Source of the DNA: QKMZ01 sp012965515
GTDB lineage: Bacteria; Cyanobacteriota; Vampirovibrionia; Obscuribacterales; Obscuribacteraceae
Reading direction: 5' to 3'
Length of the DNA: 64,000 nucleotides
Assembly (NCBI GenBank): GCA_937879965.1
Contig: CALFMP010000004.1
Coordinates: 310,001-374,000, forward strand
The notes below the pieces were generated by a model. That model was given only the letters and a program-made list of their open reading frames with translations, had not been told where the DNA came from and did no database searches. Within the stretch, counting starts at the first letter, position 1; every line of letters starts with the position of its first letter. Shown in pieces: positions 40,871 through 50,001 of this stretch. The translations under genes were made by a program, and so were the position numbers.

Positions 40871-41821
40871 GTGAAGTCTCTGGAACTATCACCGGACCAT
40901 CTGGCTGCGGTTAGAAAGGCGATTCGTCCAACGACGCTTATCCGCACCCCCAGGCTGGATGAGTTGGTTGGAGCTGAAATACTGATTGCCAGTGAGACCT
41001 TTCAATACACAGGCAGTTTCAAATTTCGCGCCGCGTACTCCGCAGCGCTTCGTTCTCCTGCCAGTCGCTTGATTGCAGCGTCATCCGGTAACTTCGGGCA
41101 GGCTCTTGCCTACGCAGCTTCTTTGATGAACAAAGAGGCGATTATTGTGATGCCTGATAATTCGGCTGCTGTGAAGGTTGAAGCGGTGAAACGATTTGGC
41201 GGGCGCGTTGAACTCGTCGAAACCAAGAAAGTAAGCCGAGCTCAGAGAGTCTCTGAACTGTCCGAGCAGTATCCCGATGCGCAGGTTCTCAGTGCCTACG
41301 ATCATGATGACGTGATTGCTGGTAACTCGACGTTAGCGGCGGAATTGGCGGAGCGTGCCGGTGAGTATGATGCAGTAATCGTGCCGGTCGGCGGCGGCGG
41401 ATTGAGTGCCGGGCTGGTCATGGGGCTGCAGCAAGCGGGCTCGAAGATGGAGGTCTTTGGCGCAGAGCCCTTGCTGGCAAACGATGGAAAACGCTCTCTG
41501 GATGCCGGGAAGATCATAGTCAATGAGGGGGAACCTCAGACGATTGCTGATGGTGCGCGTACGCTCAGTCTGGGCGTACGCAACTGGGCCATTTTGTACA
41601 AAGGCATTAAGGACATTCTCGAGGTGAAGGAAGAAGATATTGAGAGCGCTATTCGCTCGCTCTTCAATCTGGCAAACCTAAAATCGGAACCGACAGGTGG
41701 ACTGGCTCTGGGAGCTGCTGTTGCACACAAGCATTTGTTTCAGGGCAAGCGCGTCATTTGCATAGTCAGTGGTGGCAACGTCGATACTGAGGTATTCCTC
41801 CGCATCGTCGGAAAAAAGTAG
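40871..41821 (+). CDS. PLP-dependent threonine/serine dehydratase-like protein
   Basis: A fold type II PLP enzyme. The PLP Lys is in FQYTGSFKFRAAYSAAL, followed by AASSGNFGQALAYAASLMNK with the substrate-binding SSGN loop, the phosphate loop VPVGGGGLSAGLVMGL and the C-terminal IVSGGNVD. Size (316 residues from GTG 40871) matches catabolic threonine dehydratase or serine racemase without a regulatory ACT domain. The open frame reaches back to 40775, but that part overlaps the previous gene. The ribosome binding site is weak, so the start is uncertain. It deaminates Thr or Ser, or racemises Ser; sequence alone does not decide. Confidence 0.85.
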   Translation: MKSLELSPDHLAAVRKAIRPTTLIRTPRLDELVGAEILIASETFQYTGSFKFRAAYSAALRSPASRLIAASSGNFGQALAYAASLMNKEAIIVMPDNSAAVKVEAVKRFGGRVELVETKKVSRAQRVSELSEQYPDAQVLSAYDHDDVIAGNSTLAAELAERAGEYDAVIVPVGGGGLSAGLVMGLQQAGSKMEVFGAEPLLANDGKRSLDAGKIIVNEGEPQTIADGARTLSLGVRNWAILYKGIKDILEVKEEDIESAIRSLFNLANLKSEPTGGLALGAAVAHKHLFQGKRVICIVSGGNVDTEVFLRIVGKK

Positions 41822-41839
41822 ACGGTACCGTATTTGGTG

Positions 41840-42577
41840 TCAGCGGATGATTTCGCATTCGGGCAGCCATTTGGTCAACTCGACCATGCCCGGGTAAGTG
41901 ACGAGCGTGCTGCGAAGCCAGAGCTCGCGCAGGCTGGTCATTCGACATAGCTGAGTGACGCCGGCGTCGGTAACCTTTGTGCAATTGAGCCTGAGTACTT
42001 TGAGATTCTTCAGTGACTTTAGTGCGGATAGCCCCTTGTCCGTGATTTTGGTAAAGGACAGGGAGAGCGTTTCCAGTGATTGTAGGCGTCCGAGATACTC
42101 GAGAGCTCCGTCCCCAATATCGGTGTCGTCCAGCTGCAGTTCTTCCAGCTCCCCGTACCACGAAAACAGTGGCGCGGAGATATTGGTGATTTTCGTCGAC
42201 GAAAGGTTGATGCGTTTAAGTTTCGTCAGTCCTTCCAGAAAATGCAGGCCCATGTCGCCGACGTCCGTGCAACTTATGTCCAACTGCCTGAGATGGGTGA
42301 GTCGTCCCACGTGCTCCAGGTCTTCGTCAGTAATCTCGGCACCCAGGAAAGAAACAGAGTGCAAAACATCGTGCTGAACCCTAGTCAGCGGCTGGCAGCC
42401 CAACAGTTCGTCAAAGCTGAAATAGAGCGCCAATTTAGCGCCGTTTGGCACATTTACGGCTCCCATCGCCTCGCCCAAAAAGGTCGTTGCACCATTGTCC
42501 GACAGGGTGTAAAGCTCACCCAGTGACCGGTCGCCGGGAAACTGTATGGTTTTTACATCTGGAACAGAGGCTACCAT
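41840..42577 (-). CDS. leucine-rich repeat protein
   Basis: I take the ATG at 42577; GTG at 42619 is in frame but would place the start inside a terminator hairpin. The 245 residues have no signal peptide. About 90 residues of non-repeat sequence are followed by six to seven LRR units with the T-D-x-G-L type of turn, for example LRQLDISCTDVGDMGLHFLE, LETLSLSFTKITDKGLSALK and LKVLRLNCTKVTDAGVTQLC. This unit type resembles the LRR of the protein at 23073. A protein-binding role in the cytoplasm is expected; partner unknown. Convergent with the dehydratase gene, 18 bp apart. Confidence 0.78.
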   Translation of the reverse strand: MVASVPDVKTIQFPGDRSLGELYTLSDNGATTFLGEAMGAVNVPNGAKLALYFSFDELLGCQPLTRVQHDVLHSVSFLGAEITDEDLEHVGRLTHLRQLDISCTDVGDMGLHFLEGLTKLKRINLSSTKITNISAPLFSWYGELEELQLDDTDIGDGALEYLGRLQSLETLSLSFTKITDKGLSALKSLKNLKVLRLNCTKVTDAGVTQLCRMTSLRELWLRSTLVTYPGMVELTKWLPECEIIR

Positions 42578-43011
42578 TGATGGATACCTAGGGGCAATTT
42601 TGCTCGCACAGCCTGGCACGTCTGCGAAGCCAGAGAACGTGCCTTTTTTATTATTACCCAGGTAATAGGATTTGCATAGGAACGCACCTCAAAAGAAAGT
42701 TGTGATCACCCGTTTGAGGGATTTTCACAGGGTAACGCCGGCTACCTCGTTATGGTTATGTCTTTAGATGCGCGGTCCTCTGAAAGCAAGCAGGCAGGCA
42801 TTTATCGGAAGTCATTTGTATTCAATTTACTGTCCAAAAAACGTTCCAAAAAGTGGTCCGAAATACTTCGTCGACTTTTCTTTTCCGTGTTTAAAGGCAA
42901 ACACCACAGGTGGTGCCTGTGGTGCTTGTAATTTTCTGATTGTCTCTGCGTGATTAGAGTCGTTTGCGACTCTTCGTCAGGACGTCTTATGTGACGCTTT
43001 CGCAGAATCTC
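42578..43011. other. gene-free stretch between the LRR gene and speD
   Basis: The 434 bases hold the rightward terminator at 42615-42649 and a perfect 9-bp hairpin at 42902-42924 (CACCACAGG and CCTGTGGTG, 5-base loop). Read on the minus strand the hairpin is followed by TTTGCCTTT and probably ends the speD transcript. The open frame at 42768-42953 has no ribosome binding site and is not convincing. Confidence 0.55.
42615..42649 (+). terminator. intrinsic terminator shape reading rightwards
   Basis: GGCACG (42615-42620) pairs with CGTGCC (42638-42643), and TCTG with CAGA inside, leaving a three-base bulge; six T follow at 42644-42649. No plus-strand gene ends directly before it, since the nearest ends at 41821. 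It may end a transcript that runs antisense through the LRR gene. Confidence 0.6.
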
Positions 43012-43437
43012 CTAGACGGATGCTGCCATTCTTTCGCGTTCGCTTTCCACGATGCTGCCGGCTCTCGCCAAGCTGCGCGGGAATTCCCGTCCGCGTTGAA
43101 GTACTTGCTTCTCCACGGAGGTGGGTTTGAAGACGCTCTTGAAATAATCAATAGCTGCATCAACATCAAATTCGCGGCAAGAGAAAATGTCGAGTGTGAC
43201 AAATCCCTTGTCCGGGAAAGTGTGGATGGAGATGTGCGACTCCGCGATTAACACTACGCCGCTTACTCCCCAATCATCCGGTACGGTACCGGAATATCTG
43301 AACACATACGGCGGCATGATCTTAGTCATATCTAGTTGTGCCGGGTATGCATCCAGCGTTTCGCTAACCAATCCGAGATCTCCGAGAAGATCTTTGGGGC
43401 AGCCATACGCTTCGAGAATGAGATGTGGTCCGAACAT
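43012..43437 (-). CDS. speD: S-adenosylmethionine decarboxylase proenzyme
   Basis: SpeD makes decarboxylated AdoMet, the aminopropyl donor for spermidine. The 141 residues match the small bacterial type. The self-cleavage site that yields the pyruvoyl group is the Ser in IAESHISIHTFPDKGFVTLD, with the downstream Cys in DIFSC. MFGPHLILEAYGCPKDLL is the usual N-terminus. The ATG at 43437 has a strong GAGGGGG site about nine bases upstream, so the longer frame to 43542 is rejected. No speE lies in the window. The last 35 residues are a charged extension (VEKQVLQRGREFPRSLARA). A perfect hairpin lies in the leader. Confidence 0.93.
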   Translation of the reverse strand: MFGPHLILEAYGCPKDLLGDLGLVSETLDAYPAQLDMTKIMPPYVFRYSGTVPDDWGVSGVVLIAESHISIHTFPDKGFVTLDIFSCREFDVDAAIDYFKSVFKPTSVEKQVLQRGREFPRSLARAGSIVESERERMAASV

Positions 43438-43455
43438 GTTTCTTCCCCCTCTTGT

Positions 43456-43478
43456 ATGTTCGTTGGTGTGACGAACAT
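43456..43478 (-). promoter_or_regulatory. 8-bp perfect hairpin in the speD leader
   Basis: On the minus strand ATGTTCGT and ACGAACAT face each other around CACACCA, directly before the speD ribosome binding site. A second small hairpin (CAGAGC/GCTCTG) lies about 20 bp further upstream. It could be an operator or an RNA element tuning speD. No known riboswitch was recognised. Confidence 0.45.
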
Positions 43479-43746
43479 GTAGTGGAATCCAGTTTGTCCA
43501 GAGCGAGAGCTCTGTGGGGTACACGAAACGCTTACTTAACACCAGTGTTGGACTACTTCCTTTCTGGGAGTTGGGCGTTGTTGTGTGGTGCGAGTCTTCC
43601 TCCGTTGGGATTTATGACAAATGCGTTTCGCATTCTACAAGTAAAAAGTCTGATTTGCACGGAAAATGTTCCCATCGAAATATTTTCGCCTCAAAGCCCG
43701 ACAGGCACCAAATAAGCGCTCCTTGATAAGGTGGTTTTTTAAGGTT

Positions 43747-43767
43747 GAAAAAGCCTCTTCGGAGAGG
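43747..43767 (-). terminator. intrinsic terminator downstream of dnaE
   Basis: On the minus strand GCCTCT pairs with AGAGGC around a CCGA tetraloop, followed by TTTTT (43751-43747). It lies about 290 bp beyond the dnaE stop, with no other minus-strand gene between, so it most likely ends the dnaE transcript. Confidence 0.75.
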
Positions 43768-44058
43768 CGCTTTACATGCCGGTTTTGAATGATTATTAGT
43801 TTTCGTTAATGCGCTGTTTTGCAAGCGCTTTTCTCCCCCTTGCGGGGGAAGTCAGAGGCTGAGAGGCTTTTCGTAAGTGTTAAGAAGAGTGGCTTGGTGA
43901 GCCAGTTTTGGCAGTCCAGGGAAAATTGGCCCAGCAAATCTCAAGCCAAGCGGATCAGCTTTACTGACAGAGCGAATTTGCAACACTCGTCTGTTGGTGC
44001 TGTGGAGGCTGGCTTGTAATGCGCGTTTTGGGAGAATGTCTTAAGCTTTTGTTTAAAA

Positions 44059-47000
44059 TTACACACGCACGCGAGCAATTTTTACTGCGACATTGTCTTT
44101 GAAATTCGTGGAGATGTCGTCCGCAAGTCTCTGGTCCGCAGTCACCCAAAACTGGCTTCCCACCAGGATCGAGTGATTCTTTTTTCCTTTTGGAAAATTG
44201 AGAATTACCGGATCTTCACCCTTGTGCACGTTCAGAATGTCTTTCAATCTGTGCAAGTCGGCAAAAGTTTGCTCGGAGGAGAAGGAGATGCTGACGAGCG
44301 AGGCATCGGCTATCAGACGCACTGAATTGCACATCAGCGACAGACCTTCATCATTCTTTTTCGTCTTCGCCTTAACTAGCAGTAAGTTTTGTGGCAGAAG
44401 GACGTCGGCTGGGATCTTCTCCAGCTGCTCTCCGTAGATCACCACTTCGCGCGTGCCAAGCAGGTCTTCGAGCTTTACGATGCACAAAAGCTTGTTCATC
44501 TTCGTCAGCTTCTTCTCGATGCCGGCCGCCAAACCGCCGACGATGACGTTGCTGCCGTCGGGGATGTCGTTGAGTTCAACTAGTGTGTGCGTGGTCAGCA
44601 GCTTGAGACGGTTGAACACACGCTTAAGAGGATGGCTTGTGATGTAGAAGCCGAGCAACTCGTGCTCAAAGCGCTGCAATTCGTGCTCTTGAAACTCGCC
44701 AGGATCGCCGCGCAACGTCTCGTCGACTTTGGCGACACCCGAGTCGGCTGCGAAGTTGAATAAGTTCATCTGTCCTGTCGCCAGCTCTGTCTGTCTGCGC
44801 TGACCAGACTCGACAAGGCTGTCGAGATTTTCCAGAGCCTGTTTGCGAGAAACGTTGAGACTCTGGCAAGCGCCGCATTTTATCAACGCTTCAAGCGTTC
44901 GCTTGTTGACGACACGCAAGTCAATTGTTTCGAGAAACTCTTTGATTGTCTTGTAAGGACCCTTGTCTTTTCTCTTCGCTACAATCTCTTCTACTGCGGC
45001 TTCGCCGACGTTCTTGATCGCTGACAGCCCGAAGCGGATGGACTGTCCGTCTGCCGTGAAGTCTGCACCGGAGACGTTGATGTCCGGTGCCAGAATGTCG
45101 ATGCCGATGGATTGGCATTCAGCAATATAGCCGCGAACCTTTTCTTGGTCGTCGGCGACGCTGGAGAGCAAAGCGGTCATGTATTCGACCGGGTAGTGAG
45201 TCTTCAGCCAAGCCGTCTGATAAGTCAGCAGCGAGTATGCTTGCGAGTGCGACTTGTTGAAACAGTACTCGGCGAACTGAACCATCGTATCGAACAGTTC
45301 GTTGGCGAGTTCTGGAGAAATGGCGTTTTTTGCGCAACCGCTTAGGAAAATCTCGCGCTGCTTTTCCATCTCTTCGGGCTTTTTCTTACCCATAGCTCGG
45401 CGCAGCAAGTCGGCTTGACCAAGGCTGTATCCGCCAAGCTTCTGAGCGATCATCATGATCTGCTCTTGGTACACGATTTGCCCATACGTGTCTTTCAAGA
45501 TGGGCTCAAGCAACGGCGTCTTGTAGGTGATCTTCATCCTGCCGTGTTTGCAATCGATGAATTTGTCGATCATTCCCGAATCGAGCGGACCTGGTCGATA
45601 CAGTGCGATGAGCGCAGATAAATCCTCCAGGTTGGAAGGCTTCATATCGCGCGCGACTTGCCGCATACCGGTTGATGTTTCTAGCTGGAAGATCCCAGTC
45701 AGATCGCCGTTGCTGACGGTCGTGTAGACCTTCTCATCGTCGAGTGGAATCTTATCCGGATCGATTTCGACGCCCTTGGTCTCTTTGATGATCTTGATCG
45801 CTTTGTCGATCATCGTCAGGTTGCGCAGACCGAGGAAGTCCATTTTGACGAGCCCGACGTGGGCAACGTCTTCCATGTAGAACTGTGCAATGACTGTGCC
45901 GTCGTTGTTGCGTTGCAGAGGGCAGATCTCTTCCAGCGGCACATCGCCGATCACTACGCCGGCTGCGTGCATGCCGAAGGTTTTGTTGCAGCCTTCCAGC
46001 TGTTTTGCAACGTCGATTACCTGGCGTGCTTCTTCATTGGTCGAATAGACCTTTTTGAAGTCCGGGTGCTCCGCAATCATTTCTTTGAGTGGCGTCGGCT
46101 TTCCGCGAACAACCGGGATCATCTTTGCCAGCTTGTTGGACTCGGCAAATGGAAAGTCGAGAACTCGCGCGACGTCTTTGATAACCGCTTTCGAGGTCAT
46201 GCGGTTGAAGGTGATGATCTGTGCAACGTGGTCTTGCCCGTACTTTTCGGCAACGTATTTGATTACTTCTTCCCGACGTTCGATGCAGAAGTCGGTATCG
46301 ATATCGGGCATGCTCTTTCTTTCGGGATTGAGAAATCGCTCGAAGAGCAAGTTGTAGCGAATCGGGTCGATGTTGGTAATGCCGAGGCAGTAAGCGACTA
46401 GGGAGCCTGCGGCGGAACCTCGTCCTGGGCCTACAGGAATGCCCTTGTCACGGGCGTATTGAATGAAGTCAGAGACAATGAGGAAGTACGAGGCGAAGTT
46501 CATGTCCTCGATAACCTTCAATTCTGTGCGCGCGCGGTTGGTAACTTCATCAGAAAGCTCCTGTCCGTAGCGCGCTTTTGCGCCTTCAATGACTAGGTGA
46601 TTGAGAAAACTTTCAGCAGTGTGACCGGGCGGCATCGGAAACACCGGTAGTCGCGGGTCTGCCGCCAGCTTGACCGTCTCGACCTTGTCCGCGATTTCCA
46701 GTGTAGAGCGCAACGACTCTTCAATGTATTCAGTGTCCAGGTGGTCACGGAAGAGATAAGCCATCTCATCGCCGTTTTTTATGTATTCCCAACCGGTGAA
46801 TTTCATCCGGTTGGATTCGGTGACGGACTTGCCCATCTGAATGCAAAGCAGGCAGTCATGCGCCTGTGCGTCGTGCTTGTTGGTGAAGTGACTGTCGTTG
46901 GTGGCTACAAGTTTGATATTCAGCTCGCGCGCCAATTGAATCAGATAGCGGTTTGCCTTGCGGTCTTCAACCTGACCGTGATCTTGAATTTCCAGATAAT

Positions 47001-47508
47001 AATCGTCGCCGAGGACTTCTTTGTACCAGGATGCAACACGCTTTGCTTCGTCAAATTCGTCTTTGAGAATGTGCTGGCAAATTTCAGATCCCAAGCAGCC
47101 GGAAAGAACAATCAGCCCTTCGCGGTTTTCTTCCAGCATCTGCTTATTGATGCGTGGCTTGTAGTAATAACCTTCCAGGTGGGCTCTTGTATTGAGCCTG
47201 ACGAGGTTCTTGTATCCTTCTCTGTTTTTGGCAATCATGGTCAGGTGATAAAGCGCTGTGCGCTTCGTCTTGTCCTTGATATTGCCGTCGATGATGTAGC
47301 CTTCGCAGCCAATGATCGGCTTCACGCCACCCATTTCTTTGCAGGTTTTGGTCAGTTCGACCGCACCATACATGACACCATGGTCCGTAATTGCGACCGC
47401 GGGCATATTCTCAGCCTTGGCTTTTTTGACGAGATCTTTGATCATCGTCGCGCCATCAAGAAGGCTGTATTCAGTATGAAGGTGAAGAGGAACGTATGGA
47501 CGTGGCAT
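44059..47508 (-). CDS. dnaE: DNA polymerase III subunit alpha
   Basis: The replicative polymerase chain. The 1149 residues show a PHP domain at the N-terminus (VPLHLHTEYSLLDGATMIKD, AITDHGVMYG), the palm with catalytic Asp pair in KSMPDIDTDFCIERREEV and upstream GPGRGSAAGSLVAYCLGIT, fingers with RPGPLDSGMIDKFIDCKHG and VYQEQIMMIAQKLGGYSLGQ, NKSHSQAYSLLTYQTAWLK, a helix-hairpin-helix region and an OB domain (GSNVIVGGLAAGIEKKLTKM). PHP metal residues look kept (HLH, TDH), so the domain may be active or structural. Length is that of E. coli-type DnaE1 rather than PolC. It stands alone on the minus strand, and a terminator lies about 290 bp after it. Confidence 0.97.
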   Translation of the reverse strand: MPRPYVPLHLHTEYSLLDGATMIKDLVKKAKAENMPAVAITDHGVMYGAVELTKTCKEMGGVKPIIGCEGYIIDGNIKDKTKRTALYHLTMIAKNREGYKNLVRLNTRAHLEGYYYKPRINKQMLEENREGLIVLSGCLGSEICQHILKDEFDEAKRVASWYKEVLGDDYYLEIQDHGQVEDRKANRYLIQLARELNIKLVATNDSHFTNKHDAQAHDCLLCIQMGKSVTESNRMKFTGWEYIKNGDEMAYLFRDHLDTEYIEESLRSTLEIADKVETVKLAADPRLPVFPMPPGHTAESFLNHLVIEGAKARYGQELSDEVTNRARTELKVIEDMNFASYFLIVSDFIQYARDKGIPVGPGRGSAAGSLVAYCLGITNIDPIRYNLLFERFLNPERKSMPDIDTDFCIERREEVIKYVAEKYGQDHVAQIITFNRMTSKAVIKDVARVLDFPFAESNKLAKMIPVVRGKPTPLKEMIAEHPDFKKVYSTNEEARQVIDVAKQLEGCNKTFGMHAAGVVIGDVPLEEICPLQRNNDGTVIAQFYMEDVAHVGLVKMDFLGLRNLTMIDKAIKIIKETKGVEIDPDKIPLDDEKVYTTVSNGDLTGIFQLETSTGMRQVARDMKPSNLEDLSALIALYRPGPLDSGMIDKFIDCKHGRMKITYKTPLLEPILKDTYGQIVYQEQIMMIAQKLGGYSLGQADLLRRAMGKKKPEEMEKQREIFLSGCAKNAISPELANELFDTMVQFAEYCFNKSHSQAYSLLTYQTAWLKTHYPVEYMTALLSSVADDQEKVRGYIAECQSIGIDILAPDINVSGADFTADGQSIRFGLSAIKNVGEAAVEEIVAKRKDKGPYKTIKEFLETIDLRVVNKRTLEALIKCGACQSLNVSRKQALENLDSLVESGQRRQTELATGQMNLFNFAADSGVAKVDETLRGDPGEFQEHELQRFEHELLGFYITSHPLKRVFNRLKLLTTHTLVELNDIPDGSNVIVGGLAAGIEKKLTKMNKLLCIVKLEDLLGTREVVIYGEQLEKIPADVLLPQNLLLVKAKTKKNDEGLSLMCNSVRLIADASLVSISFSSEQTFADLHRLKDILNVHKGEDPVILNFPKGKKNHSILVGSQFWVTADQRLADDISTNFKDNVAVKIARVRV

Positions 47509-47949
47509 CTACTTTGACTCCTCTTTTGAGTCCATTTTGACTCCTTCTACCCTTTACCCGGAAATTGGGAAACGAAAGAATTTCGTGCCGCACCCCCTTG
47601 GAGTGCTGAGCAGAAGTTCTGCCGCCATCTTTGCCGAAACCAAGAGTGGGTGCGCAAAACCCAGCCACTGCGTGACCAGATACTATTTATTCTACTTTTA
47701 TTGACACCGGGTCGCCTATATATCGCCTGTTATTTCTCCTGCATATAAAGACGAGGTGGCGCGGAAAAAAGTTCAATGCATATACAAAAGATATGCGTGC
47801 GGTTTGAGCAAATTTCTGAAACCTGTATGGTGCTGCATTTTCGCGATTTCGCTCCGGTGTCAGATGTACACAAATGAAAAGGGAGCGTTGGACGCTCCCT
47901 TTTAACTTTCTCTCTTGGTTGGGGGGTGCAATTTTCTCTCGGGCAAAAA
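47509..47949. other. gene-free stretch upstream of dnaE
   Basis: The 441 bases hold the dnaE promoter region and the hairpin at 47877-47903. The frame 47730-48101 (minus) runs through that hairpin and is a shadow of the small gene at 47950. I see nothing else. Confidence 0.5.
47877..47903. terminator. bidirectional intrinsic terminator, 11-bp perfect stem
   Basis: AAAAGGGAGCG at 47877-47887 pairs exactly with CGCTCCCTTTT at 47893-47903 around TTGGA. The A and T ends let it work on both strands. On the minus strand it follows the stop of the small gene at 47950 by 46 bp. Confidence 0.85.
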
Positions 47950-48177
47950 TTAGACGAGTACGCCTCTTGCGTGGGCGCCAGTGCGGGTTCTTGTTGCACG
48001 TCGGCGACCAACGGCAGCAGTTCTGTGGCTTTCAGTGCCTTCGAAGAAAGCTCGGTCGCGGATGATTGCAGCAGTGGCTTCTTCGACTTCGACTTGGGCA
48101 ATGGCTTGCCTAAACCACATGCGGAGACACTCTCTTTCTTCTTTTGACAGAACTATGTCGTTTTCGAACATAAGCAA
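47950..48177 (-). CDS. small hypothetical protein, 75 residues
   Basis: The ATG at 48177 has AAGGAG about eight bases upstream, one of the best ribosome binding sites in the window, and a perfect terminator follows the stop. The first 35 residues (ENDIVLSKEERECLRMWFRQ) look like an acidic helical domain; the C-terminal 25 residues are rich in Arg, Thr and Ala (RTAAVGRRRATRTRTGAHAR). No membrane span. It might be a small nucleic-acid- or protein-binding factor. No family recognised. Confidence 0.68.
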   Translation of the reverse strand: MLMFENDIVLSKEERECLRMWFRQAIAQVEVEEATAAIIRDRAFFEGTESHRTAAVGRRRATRTRTGAHARGVLV

Positions 48178-48629
48178 ATCTCCTTATTCGGCCTCAGATC
48201 AATAGGAATCTTCTTCCGGAACTGGGAAGTGATTCTCTTGGCAACCGTGCGGGTTTTGTATCTTCCGCTGGCGATGAAACGATGCCTGACTTAATTGGCA
48301 TGTCTCTCGAATCCAAGTTCTCTAGCGGCATACGGCGAGCCGAACTGCGAAACCACCAGAGGTCATACTTGCATTGTATGGGCTTCCAAGTGGTTAGCAA
48401 TACTTGACATTTTGTCTTTCGGCTTATAATCAGCTCATCCGCAAATGGAGTGCATGAAGACGCTTTATTCATGCGCTTCTTCACGAGTGGTATTTTTCGG
48501 ATTTTCGCGGTGGACCGGGCGCTTTCTTTAGCAGTCTCTCAGAAATCCGCATCGAAACCGGGACTCCGTTAATGTTCGCAGCTGAGCTGGTTACAATTTG
48601 AATTCGAACCTTGATGGAAAACCTGTTCA
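48178..48629. other. gene-free divergent promoter region
   Basis: Between the divergent small gene and the DUF4240-like gene I see a consensus-like promoter at 48404-48430 and a small hairpin GCATGAAGACGCTTTATTCATGC near 48452-48475 in the leader it would make. No credible gene; a 28-codon frame from about 48445 has no clear ribosome binding site. Confidence 0.5.
48404..48430 (+). promoter_or_regulatory. sigma-70-type promoter, TTGACA and TATAAT
   Basis: TTGACA at 48404-48409 and TATAAT at 48425-48430 are both perfect consensus boxes, separated by 15 bases, which is shorter than the usual 17. Transcription would start near 48437 and give a leader of about 190 bases before the gene at 48630. 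Confidence 0.6.
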
Positions 48630-49091
48630 ATGAATGAAGTACGGTTTTGGGATGTAGTCTCGTTGGTCAACTTGCCCAACGGTGAGGTAGAAGGCAATAC
48701 AGAGGCCGCTTGTGGCGTGCTTGCCAAAATGAGTATCGAAGACATTCAGTGCTTCGAGCAGATATTGATCGAAAAGTTGTACGCACTGGATACACGGGCT
48801 CATGCAAGCGCAAGTCTCGAGGAACCTAACGACTTTTTTTCCCATGACGGTTTTCTATATAAAAGGTGTTTCGTTGTTGCGAGTGGGAAAGAGTATTTTG
48901 AGACCGTTTTGCAGAATCCGAACAAAATGCCTAAGGATCTGGCTTTTGAGCTAGAGGAACTTCTTTATCTGCCACAAAATGCTTACGAATTGAAGACAGG
49001 CAGTAAGGAATTTCTTCCAGTGACGAGCAAGCTAAGTGCTGAAACCTGTAGCAATTCAGCTGGTTGGGCAGGAGGTTCCGAAGAATCTTAG
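48630..49091 (+). CDS. DUF4240-like protein
   Basis: The 153 residues show the DUF4240 layout: MNEVRFWDVVSLV at the start, a helix with SIEDIQCFEQILIEKLYALD, and SHDGFLYKRCFVVASGKEYF, the usual S-D-D-G-F-x-Y-F-R-x-W-L-I-S-x-G block, then VLQNPNKMP. The domain is common in small bacterial proteins of unknown role, often in variable regions. The last 40 residues are a polar tail. No clear ribosome binding site precedes the ATG at 48630. It ends next to a convergent membrane protein gene with no space between. Confidence 0.8.
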   Translation: MNEVRFWDVVSLVNLPNGEVEGNTEAACGVLAKMSIEDIQCFEQILIEKLYALDTRAHASASLEEPNDFFSHDGFLYKRCFVVASGKEYFETVLQNPNKMPKDLAFELEELLYLPQNAYELKTGSKEFLPVTSKLSAETCSNSAGWAGGSEES

Positions 49092-49955
49092 TCAGAAGAT
49101 GAACGGAACAATCTTCCAGCGAGCTTTCGAAACGTCCAACTGTTCGCCATCACCTGCAAACTGCATGGCCTGTGCTTTGCCGTTCAAATACCACTTCATA
49201 CCGACGATGATCCCAGGCAAGCTGAGAAGCGGCATCCAGGCGTTTTCTACAAGTGCAATACCAGCGATTATGACTAGCCACGCGGAAAGTTCGGGATATT
49301 GAACCAGTGGTAGAGTCTTGCTTTGCTCTACTTTCGCATCCTTTTCAATGTGTTGTGGATGTTTGTCGTGCACTTTACCATTGCCATTTCCGTTGCCGTT
49401 ACCGCTTCCATTGCCAGAACCATTGCCGCTATGAGAAAGTGTCACCTCCGTAACTTTCTCGCTCGCTTCGAAAGGTCTATTGATTGTGCTAAGCCCGAGA
49501 AGCAGCCCGCCACAAGCGAAAATAACCAGTCCTAGAGTAGAGACGATCAATTCAACCTCATTTGATTGACCAATTCGCGCTACGGAAATGCGCTTGCAGA
49601 GCACTGCTGCTGCTGTGTTCAGCAAAACCGTAGATTGCAAAAGGAGGAAGGCTCGGTGTGTTGAAATCGTTGCTTTAAGCCATGCTAGTACTTCTCTCAA
49701 GTTGGATGGTTTCGCCTTCTTCTCTTTGATGCTGGGCGGAAAGTGAGCGACCGTCTTATATGCAGCACCCGCAGTTATGGCTCCGAAAACGATCGCAAGA
49801 TTGATCAAAATGCGCTCGTCCCAGGCAAGGACATTGATGTTATGAAGCGCGCCTCTGGTCATTGCGATAACGGGAAATGCAATCGTCAGGGCGGCGCAAA
49901 TCAGCCCACCAAGGATGCTTCTCCAGTATTTTGCGTCAGAGAATTGAACTTTCAA
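49092..49955 (-). CDS. membrane protein with a Gly-Asn repeat loop
   Basis: The 287 residues contain about six hydrophobic segments (SILGGLICAALTIAFPVIAM, INLAIVFGAITAGAAYKTV, LIVSTLGLVIFACGGLLLGL, LSAWLVIIAGIALVENAW and others). A loop near residues 176-192 is made of Gly-Asn and Ser-Gly-Asn repeats (SGNGSGNGSGNGNGNGNG), then a charged stretch. The C-terminus is amphipathic. No family or transport motif recognised. Its stop adjoins the stop of the DUF4240-like gene. Confidence 0.7.
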   Translation of the reverse strand: MKVQFSDAKYWRSILGGLICAALTIAFPVIAMTRGALHNINVLAWDERILINLAIVFGAITAGAAYKTVAHFPPSIKEKKAKPSNLREVLAWLKATISTHRAFLLLQSTVLLNTAAAVLCKRISVARIGQSNEVELIVSTLGLVIFACGGLLLGLSTINRPFEASEKVTEVTLSHSGNGSGNGSGNGNGNGNGKVHDKHPQHIEKDAKVEQSKTLPLVQYPELSAWLVIIAGIALVENAWMPLLSLPGIIVGMKWYLNGKAQAMQFAGDGEQLDVSKARWKIVPFIF

Positions 49956-50001
49956 TTACGGTTTCAACAGGTGTACGGCGACCTAAATACAGGCTACCAG
50001 C

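Larger units (their letters stand above)
43438..44058. other. gene-free stretch between speD and dnaE
   Basis: These 621 bases hold the speD leader and promoter, the dnaE terminator at 43747-43767, and a GC hairpin TTCTCCCCCTTGCGGGGGAA near 43832-43851. Short open frames here lack ribosome binding sites. Confidence 0.55.

Noticed and set aside
47730..48101. 123-codon minus-strand open frame
   Set aside because: It overlaps the small gene with the better ribosome site in another frame and runs through the perfect terminator at 47877-47903.
49323..49450. Gly-Asn repeat DNA as a mobile repeat
   Set aside because: It is a short low-complexity stretch inside one gene with no copy elsewhere in the window; slippage explains it.
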